Shown here piece by piece: positions 6,288 to 10,471 of a DNA stretch of 10,471 nt. Every line of letters begins with the position of its first letter. Positions within the stretch are counted from its first letter, which is position 1. The stretch lies in contig SFNY01000072.1 in the NCBI GenBank assembly GCA_004554085.1, positions 1 to 10,471 on the forward strand, given 5' to 3'. The stretch comes from Clostridiales bacterium. Lineage in GTDB: Bacteria; Bacillota; Clostridia; Christensenellales; Aristaeellaceae. Position numbers and translations under genes: made by a program. The notes below the pieces were generated by a model. It was not told the origin of the DNA. It did no database searches and saw only the letters and a list, made by a program, of their open reading frames with translations.

Positions 6288-7868
6288 TTACTTGCCGCTG
6301 TCGCCGTAGTTCTTCAGCACGCGCGCGGAGGGATCGTCCACGTCGCAGCCGGGCCAGGTCTTGTTGGGCATCCAGAAGTCGGCGACCATGTGGGACTGTC
6401 CGGGGTAGTACTTCTCGAAGATCTCGCGGTAGAGCAGGCTCTCCTTGGTGAAGGGGCGGGCGTGGTCGTACTGCATGCGCTTTTCCTCATATTCCGCGTC
6501 GGTGTAGCTGCGCGCGGCCAGCGCCTTGAGGTCGTCCACCATGGAGTGGCCCACCGCGTCGCTGAAGGCCGCCTTCTGCCGCCACAGAATCTCCTCGGGC
6601 AGCAGGTGATCGTCGGCGAAGGCCTTGCGGATCAGGTACTTGCCCATGTCGTAGGTGTTCATCTTCATGGCGGGGTCGATGGACATGGCGTAGTGCACGA
6701 AGGCCAGGTCGCCGAAGGGCACGCGGGCCTCCAGGGAGTTGACGGAGATGCAGCGGTCGGCGCGCAGTACGTCGTACATGTGCAGCTCGCGGATGCGCTT
6801 CTCGGCCTCCTCCTGGAAGGCGGCGGCGTCGGGCGCGAAGTCGGTGTACTTGTAGCCGAAGAGCTCGTCGGAGATCTCGCCTGTCAGCAGTACGCGGACG
6901 TCGGTGTTCTCATGGATGTACTTGCAGACCAGGTACATGCCGATGCTGGCGCGGATGGTGGTGATGTCGTAGGTGCCCAGCAGCTCCACCACCGGCTCCA
7001 GCGCATCCAGCACGTCCTTCTCGCTGATGATGACCTCGGTGTGGTCGCTGCCGATGAAGTCGGCCACCTTGCGGGCGTACTTCAGGTCGATGGCGTCGAT
7101 GTCCATGCCAATGGAGAAGGTGCGAATCTTCTTGCCCAGGGACTTGGCTGCGATGGCGCACACCAGGGAGCTGTCCAGGCCGCCGCTGAGCAGGAAGCCC
7201 ACCGGCGCGTCGGCGTCCAGGCGCTTCTCCACACCCTCGATCAGAAGCTGACGCAGATGGCTGCAAGCGTCGTCGATGCTGGTCATCTGGAACTGATCCA
7301 CGTGGGCGGGATCGGCGTAGCGGGTGAACTCGCCGTCGGCCCAGTAGCAGCCGGGCGGGAAGGGGAGGATGGTCTCGCACAGGCCCACCAGGTTCTTGGG
7401 TTCGCTGGCGAAGGCCATGCCGCCGTCCTTGAGCACTCCATAGTACAGCGGGCGGATGCCGATGGGATCGCGCGCGGCCACGAAGGACTTGCGCTGCGCG
7501 TCGTAAATGATAAGTGCAAATTCCGCGTCCAGCGCCTTGAACATCTCCAGTCCGTATTCCCGGTACAGGGGCAGCAGAATCTCGCAGTCGGACTCGCCCT
7601 TGAAGCTGTACTTCGCCTTCAGGCGTTCGCGCACCGGGCGGAAGCCGTAGAGCTCGCCGTTGCAGACTACGTAGCTGCCATCCAGCTCGAAGGGCTGCAT
7701 GCCGCGCTCGTCCAGGCCCATGATGGACAGCCGGTGGAAGCCCAGATATCCGCACTCCACCTCGATCAGCCTGGACATATCCGGCCCGCGGGAGATCGTG
7801 CGCTCGAAGCTGGCCTGCATCTGCTCCATAGGAATCGTCTTGCTTTCAATGCCAAAGATAGAACACAT
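6288..7868 (-). CDS. asnB: Asparagine synthetase (glutamine-hydrolysing)
   Basis: 526 residues, close to the usual AsnB length. The start at 7868 is fixed by function: the enzyme needs Cys right after the initiator Met, and the product begins MCSIFGI; GGAGG lies ten bases upstream (7879-7883). The N-terminal class II glutamine amidotransferase domain (about 1-200) shows the Cys2 nucleophile, RGPD (27-30), HRLSI (45-49) and NGE (70-72). The C-terminal synthetase domain has the ATP-binding PP-loop SGGLDSS (228-234) and later LTGEISDELFGY. It makes asparagine from aspartate, glutamine and ATP in the cytoplasm. It is transcribed divergently from glnA, which supplies its glutamine. Its leader is a T-box with an Asn specifier, so synthesis should rise when charged tRNA-Asn is scarce. 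The reading frame stays open upstream into the leader, but those codons belong to the riboswitch. Confidence 0.95.
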   Translation of the reverse strand: MCSIFGIESKTIPMEQMQASFERTISRGPDMSRLIEVECGYLGFHRLSIMGLDERGMQPFELDGSYVVCNGELYGFRPVRERLKAKYSFKGESDCEILLPLYREYGLEMFKALDAEFALIIYDAQRKSFVAARDPIGIRPLYYGVLKDGGMAFASEPKNLVGLCETILPFPPGCYWADGEFTRYADPAHVDQFQMTSIDDACSHLRQLLIEGVEKRLDADAPVGFLLSGGLDSSLVCAIAAKSLGKKIRTFSIGMDIDAIDLKYARKVADFIGSDHTEVIISEKDVLDALEPVVELLGTYDITTIRASIGMYLVCKYIHENTDVRVLLTGEISDELFGYKYTDFAPDAAAFQEEAEKRIRELHMYDVLRADRCISVNSLEARVPFGDLAFVHYAMSIDPAMKMNTYDMGKYLIRKAFADDHLLPEEILWRQKAAFSDAVGHSMVDDLKALAARSYTDAEYEEKRMQYDHARPFTKESLLYREIFEKYYPGQSHMVADFWMPNKTWPGCDVDDPSARVLKNYGDSGK

Positions 7869-7892
7869 AAAATAAGCACCTCCGAATTTATT

Positions 7893-8164
7893 GCGGCCCG
7901 TCCTCTGTTTCAGGACGAATGCCGCCGATCCGTGGTGCCACCTGATTTGCTTCTTAGCGGGCTCCAACAAGCCCCGGCGGTTGTAACGTGCCGCCCGCAC
8001 GCCGCCCCTACTTGCACCATCGCTTTGGGTTTGGGCTCGGAAGGGTTCTTTCACCAGGCTTGTGCACGGGACTCTCAGCGCCGCCCGCTCTCTGTGGCCA
8101 CAAATTATTTCGAAATATTCGAACCTGCTTACTTTTCTTCCTCATCGCGTTTGCGTTTGAAATT
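7893..8164 (-). ncRNA. T-box riboswitch leader of asnB, specific for tRNA-Asn
   Basis: On the minus strand, in order: GATGAGGAAG and AGTA (8130-8133) of Stem I; CAGAGAG followed by the distal-loop segment CGCTGAGAG; GGTGAAAG-AAC-CCTTCCGAG, in which AAC (8045-8047) is the likely specifier codon for asparagine; AGTAGGGGCGGCG and CGTTA; then the conserved T-box AGGTGGCACCACGG (7930-7943). The pairing tetrad TGGC (7937-7940) would bind an acceptor end GCCA, and tRNA-Asn carries G as its discriminator base, so codon and acceptor agree with the downstream asnB. A hairpin follows (outer arms 7921-7925/7893-7897, inner CGTCCT/AGGACG at 7912-7917/7899-7904) but is followed by AATAAATT rather than a T-run. 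Confidence 0.9.
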
Positions 8165-8170
8165 GGGTGA

Positions 8171-8199
8171 ATCTTATCACAATCTGACGGCGCTGTCAA
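8171..8199 (-). promoter_or_regulatory. Promoter of the asnB T-box transcript
   Basis: On the minus strand a perfect TTGACA (8194-8199), a 17-base spacer and TAAGAT (8171-8176, four of six). Transcription would start near 8164, just before Stem I of the T-box, giving a leader of about 295 bases. Confidence 0.75.
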
Positions 8200-8315
8200 T
8201 GGGGAATTGCAAGTTTAATTTCATTTAACATTCATTTCCGCCGTCATATATAGGTAAAAACTCAGAATTGGGCCGAAGAAACGAAAAATCAACATTTCTC
8301 GCTTGCAAAAAAGTC

Positions 8316-8344
8316 TTGACAGCTGTTGGGAATTCTGTTATGAT
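8316..8344 (+). promoter_or_regulatory. Strong promoter of glnA
   Basis: A perfect TTGACA (8316-8321), exactly 17 bases, and TATGAT (8339-8344, five of six). The region upstream is A-rich. Transcription should begin at about 8351. An inverted repeat, CTGTTGGG (8323-8330) and CCC-G-CAACAG (8346-8355), surrounds the -10 element and could be an operator. A second, weaker promoter (TTAACA at about 8226-8231, then TATATA) may lie upstream. Confidence 0.78.
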
Positions 8345-8349
8345 ACCCG

Positions 8350-8394
8350 CAACAGAGCAAAGGGGCGATGTTGGTTGTCCCGTTTGCTCTTTTT
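8350..8394 (+). promoter_or_regulatory. glnA leader terminator with overlapping hexaloop antiterminator (candidate ANTAR target)
   Basis: Terminator form: AGAGCAAA-GGG (8354-8364) pairs with CCC-g-TTTGCTCT (8379-8390), followed by TTTT and CTATTTT. Alternative form: CAACA-GA-GC (8350-8358) pairs with GC-GA-TGTTG (8365-8373), a stem with a tandem G.A mismatch closing the six-base loop AAAGGG. The two forms use the same bases (8354-8361), so they exclude each other. A hexaloop with A at position 1 and G at position 4 is the signature of RNA hairpins bound by ANTAR antiterminators, and an ANTAR gene follows glnA. Known targets have two such hairpins; I can find only one, and the predicted start of transcription leaves no room for another upstream. 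Confidence 0.7.
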
Positions 8395-8429
8395 CTATTT
8401 TCCGACAGATTTTTGAGGAGGTCGCAGTC

Positions 8430-9761
8430 ATGAGTAAGTACAGCAAGGAAGACATCATCCGCCTGGTTCGCGAGGGAGACGTGGAGTTTATCCGCATGCA
8501 GTTCACCGACATTTTCGGTCAGCTGAAGAATGTCGCCATCACCGCATCCCAGATTGAGAAGGCTGTCAACAACCAGATCATGATCGACGGCAGCTCCATT
8601 GAAGGCTTCGTTCGCATCCACGAGTCCGACCAGTACCTCTATCCGGATCTGGATTCCTTTACGGTGCTTCCCTGGAGACCGCAGCACGGCAAGGTTGCCC
8701 GCCTGATCTGCGACGTGTACAATCCGGACGGCACCCCCTTCGTGGGCGATCCCCGCGGCGTGCTCAAGCGCGTGCTGAAGAAGGCCGCCGATATGGGCTA
8801 CTCCTTCAACGTTGGCCCGGAGTGCGAGTTCTTCCTCTTCCAGACCGATGAAGCTGGCAACCCCACCACCACCACCTCCGACGAGGCCGGTTACTTCGAC
8901 CTGGGCCCGCTGGATCACGGCGAGAGCACCCGCCGCGAGATCTGCCTGGCGCTGGAGCAGATGGGCTTCGAGATCGAGGCTTCCCACCACGAGGTTGCCC
9001 AGGGCCAGCACGAGATCGACTTCAAGTACGCCGAGGCACTGACCGCTGCCGACAATATCATGACCTTCAAGCTGGCGGTCAAGACCCTGGCCCAGAAGAA
9101 CGGCCTGCATGCCACCTTCATGCCCAAGCCGGTGTTCGGCATCAACGGCAGCGGCATGCACACCAACATGTCCCTGTTCAAGGATGGCAAGAACGTGTTC
9201 TTCGATCCCGACGACAGCCGCAAGCTCTCCAAGGAGGCCTACGCCTTCATCGCCGGCCTGCTCAAGCACGTCTGCGGCATGGCGGCCATCACCAATCCGC
9301 TGGTCAACTCCTACAAGCGCCTGGTTCCCGGCTATGAGGCTCCCTGCTATCTGGCCTGGTCTGCCAGCAACCGCAGCGCATTGATCCGTATCCCGGCAGC
9401 TCGCGGTCAGGCGACCCGCGTGGAGCTGCGCTGCCCTGACCCGACCTGCAACCCCTACCTGGCGCTGGCCGTCTGCTTGGCCGCCGGTCTGGACGGCATC
9501 GAGAAGGGCATGACCCCGCCGGATGAGATCACCGAGAACATCTTTGCCATGGATGAGGCCACCCGCGACGCCAAGGGCATCAAGAGCCTGCCCGGCTCCC
9601 TGAAGGCCGCTGTGGACGCGCTGAAGGCGGACGAGCTGATCTGCGAGGCTCTGGGCGATCACGTGGTCAGCCACTACACCGAGGGCAAGTACGCCGAGTG
9701 GGACGCCTATCGCACCCATGTGAGCAACTGGGAGATCTCCAAGTACCTGATTACCTATTGA
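8430..9761 (+). CDS. glnA: Glutamine synthetase, type I (GSI-alpha)
   Basis: 443 residues, the length of the Bacillus/Clostridium GSI-alpha group. The start at 8430 has GAGGAGG (8415-8421) eight bases upstream; earlier in-frame codons lie before the promoter. Signatures include IDGSSIEGFVRI with Arg62, the residue known for glutamine feedback inhibition in Bacillus GS; metal ligands Glu131 and Glu133 in GPECEFF; HHEVAQGQHEIDF; the NGSGMHTN segment; the glutamate-flap Glu303 in GYEAP; and RIP. It condenses ammonia with glutamate using ATP, in the cytoplasm, as a dodecamer. This subgroup is controlled by feedback rather than by adenylylation. Transcription is likely controlled by the leader terminator and the ANTAR protein encoded next. 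Its product feeds AsnB (divergent gene) and probably glutamate synthase (downstream). Confidence 0.97.
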   Translation: MSKYSKEDIIRLVREGDVEFIRMQFTDIFGQLKNVAITASQIEKAVNNQIMIDGSSIEGFVRIHESDQYLYPDLDSFTVLPWRPQHGKVARLICDVYNPDGTPFVGDPRGVLKRVLKKAADMGYSFNVGPECEFFLFQTDEAGNPTTTTSDEAGYFDLGPLDHGESTRREICLALEQMGFEIEASHHEVAQGQHEIDFKYAEALTAADNIMTFKLAVKTLAQKNGLHATFMPKPVFGINGSGMHTNMSLFKDGKNVFFDPDDSRKLSKEAYAFIAGLLKHVCGMAAITNPLVNSYKRLVPGYEAPCYLAWSASNRSALIRIPAARGQATRVELRCPDPTCNPYLALAVCLAAGLDGIEKGMTPPDEITENIFAMDEATRDAKGIKSLPGSLKAAVDALKADELICEALGDHVVSHYTEGKYAEWDAYRTHVSNWEISKYLITY

Positions 9762-9786
9762 TCGATGCGCCCTGCTCCGCATGTGC

Positions 9787-9837
9787 GGGGCAACGGAGCC
9801 TTTGAAAATCCCGGGCGCAGAACGAAAACTGCGCCCG
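9787..9837 (+). other. Paired hairpins in the glnA to ANTAR-gene intergenic region
   Basis: The 158 bases between the two genes hold a 9-bp GC hairpin (9812-9820 with 9829-9837, loop AACGAAAA) without a T-run after it, so it is probably not a full terminator but could protect or pause the glnA message. Just upstream is a short stem GGGGC/GCCTT (9787-9791 with 9798-9802) closing AACGGA, a six-base loop with A first and G fourth. That stem competes with GCTCCG/CGGAGC (9774-9779, 9794-9799). No convincing promoter was seen for the downstream gene, so read-through from glnA is likely. Confidence 0.45.
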
Positions 9838-9919
9838 CGGCATTTCAGGAAAATCGAAACCAAAAATATCGCCCGATCCCAGTGTACATCTTACAAAATG
9901 TTGATTTAGGGGTGAGATC

Positions 9920-10450
9920 ATGGCCAAGATCATTGTCGCATTTGCGGATCCGAAGAAGTGTGAACAGATCGCGTCCGTGTTGGACGGCTCTGGCCTGCAG
10001 GTGTTCCGCAAGTGTGCGACCGGAAACGAGGTCATGCGCGCCTTCGACGCCTGTCACGACGGCATCCTGGTGTGCGGCACGCGCTTTCCGGACCGCACGG
10101 TGGATGAGCTGGCCTACGACCTGGGGGATCAGGTGCTGATGCTGGTGTTGGGCAAGCCGGATCAGCTGGAGAGGTGCGAGCACCACGCGCTGTTCCGCCT
10201 GCCGGTGCCCTTCACCCGGGGCGAACTGAGCAGCGCGGTCAACATGCTGGTGCAGCTGCACTACATGCGCATGCCCCGGAGAACCCCCGAAGAAAAGCAA
10301 CTGATCGAAGAGGCGAAGGCGCTGCTGATCGAGGGCAGCGGATATACTGAGCAGCAGGCACATCAGGCCCTTCAGCGCATGAGCATGCGCCTGGGCATCA
10401 AAATGACGGAAAGTGCCCGCCGCATATTGAATGGAGAGAGCTTGTCATGA
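9920..10450 (+). CDS. nitR: ANTAR-domain RNA-binding antiterminator (NitR-like)
   Basis: 176 residues. The start at 9920 has AGGGGTGA (9908-9915) just upstream. The N-terminal part (about 1-115) is a receiver-like fold beginning MAKIIVAFADPKKCE, but at the end of its third strand it reads GILVCGTRF, with Cys52 where receivers have the phosphorylated Asp; it should therefore not be a normal phosphorelay target. The C-terminal part (about 120-170) is an ANTAR domain: EEAKALLIEGSGYTEQQAH, then ALQRMSMRLG and ESARRIL, with the family's typical Ala, Lys, Gly and Met pattern. ANTAR proteins bind paired hexaloop hairpins in leader RNA and prevent termination. In clostridia the gene after glnA has this role (NitR), so the glnA leader at 8350-8394 is the natural target. 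The stop overlaps the next start (ATGA), implying translational coupling. Confidence 0.88.
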   Translation: MAKIIVAFADPKKCEQIASVLDGSGLQVFRKCATGNEVMRAFDACHDGILVCGTRFPDRTVDELAYDLGDQVLMLVLGKPDQLERCEHHALFRLPVPFTRGELSSAVNMLVQLHYMRMPRRTPEEKQLIEEAKALLIEGSGYTEQQAHQALQRMSMRLGIKMTESARRILNGESLS

Positions 10451-10471
10451 AACAGTACCCACTCTACGATG
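10447..10471 (+). CDS. Start of a further gene, probably glutamate synthase large subunit
   Basis: Eight codons are visible (MKQYPLYD). The ATG overlaps the stop of the ANTAR gene as ATGA, and GGAGAG lies about ten bases upstream, so a coupled start is well supported. Glutamate synthase large subunits often begin with a short tail followed by LYD before the catalytic Cys region, and in clostridia glnA-nitR is followed by the glutamate synthase genes. The start as a gene is firm; the identity is inference from eight residues and context. Confidence 0.5.

Noticed and set aside
6126..8228. A 700-codon open frame on the plus strand opposite asnB
   Set aside because: It is antisense to asnB and its T-box, contains no recognisable domain, and follows from the codon bias of the real gene.
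8289..9863. A long minus-strand open frame opposite glnA
   Set aside because: It lies over the glnA motifs and its promoter, and the translation is a low-information shadow.

Overview
The window looks like a chromosomal segment of a fairly GC-rich member of the Bacillota, probably Clostridia. The reasons are strong AGGAGG-type ribosome binding sites, sigma-A style promoters with 17-bp spacers, an asparagine T-box leader, a short GSI-alpha glutamine synthetase followed by an ANTAR-type antiterminator gene (the glnA-nitR arrangement known from clostridia), and an oxygen-sensitive-looking ferredoxin-fused aldo/keto reductase. No mobile element, CRISPR array, tRNA or rRNA is visible.

Left part (1-3990): two divergent genes for membrane-anchored, probably surface-exposed proteins share a 361-base promoter region. 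The leftward one (cut by the window edge) begins a CapA-like protein with a Thr/Pro linker. The rightward one is the most unusual gene here. It encodes a 1053-residue protein with an Asp/Tyr/Arg-rich head, two membrane segments, a Thr/Pro linker and thirteen tandem copies of a small Cys/His module (YYH-x4-C-x21-26-C-P-x-C), mostly arranged in pairs. I do not recognise the full-length protein.

Middle (4003-6257): three leftward genes, each with its own promoter and mostly separated by hairpins. They encode a hot-dog thioesterase of the FlK type, a 51-residue single-pass membrane protein, and a ferredoxin-fused aldo/keto reductase. The reductase has an intrinsic-terminator-like hairpin between its promoter and its start codon.

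Right part (6288-10471): a nitrogen-assimilation hub. asnB (glutamine-hydrolysing asparagine synthetase) reads left behind a T-box leader whose specifier (AAC) and acceptor-pairing bases (TGGC) both fit tRNA-Asn. glnA reads right behind a very strong promoter and a leader terminator overlapped by an alternative hexaloop hairpin of the kind ANTAR proteins bind. The ANTAR gene (nitR-like) follows glnA, and its stop overlaps the start of a further gene, probably the large subunit of glutamate synthase. GlnA makes glutamine, AsnB uses it as nitrogen donor, and GOGAT recycles it to glutamate.

A common theme is RNA-level control: three neighbouring transcripts (reductase, asnB, glnA) each carry a terminator-like or riboswitch leader.
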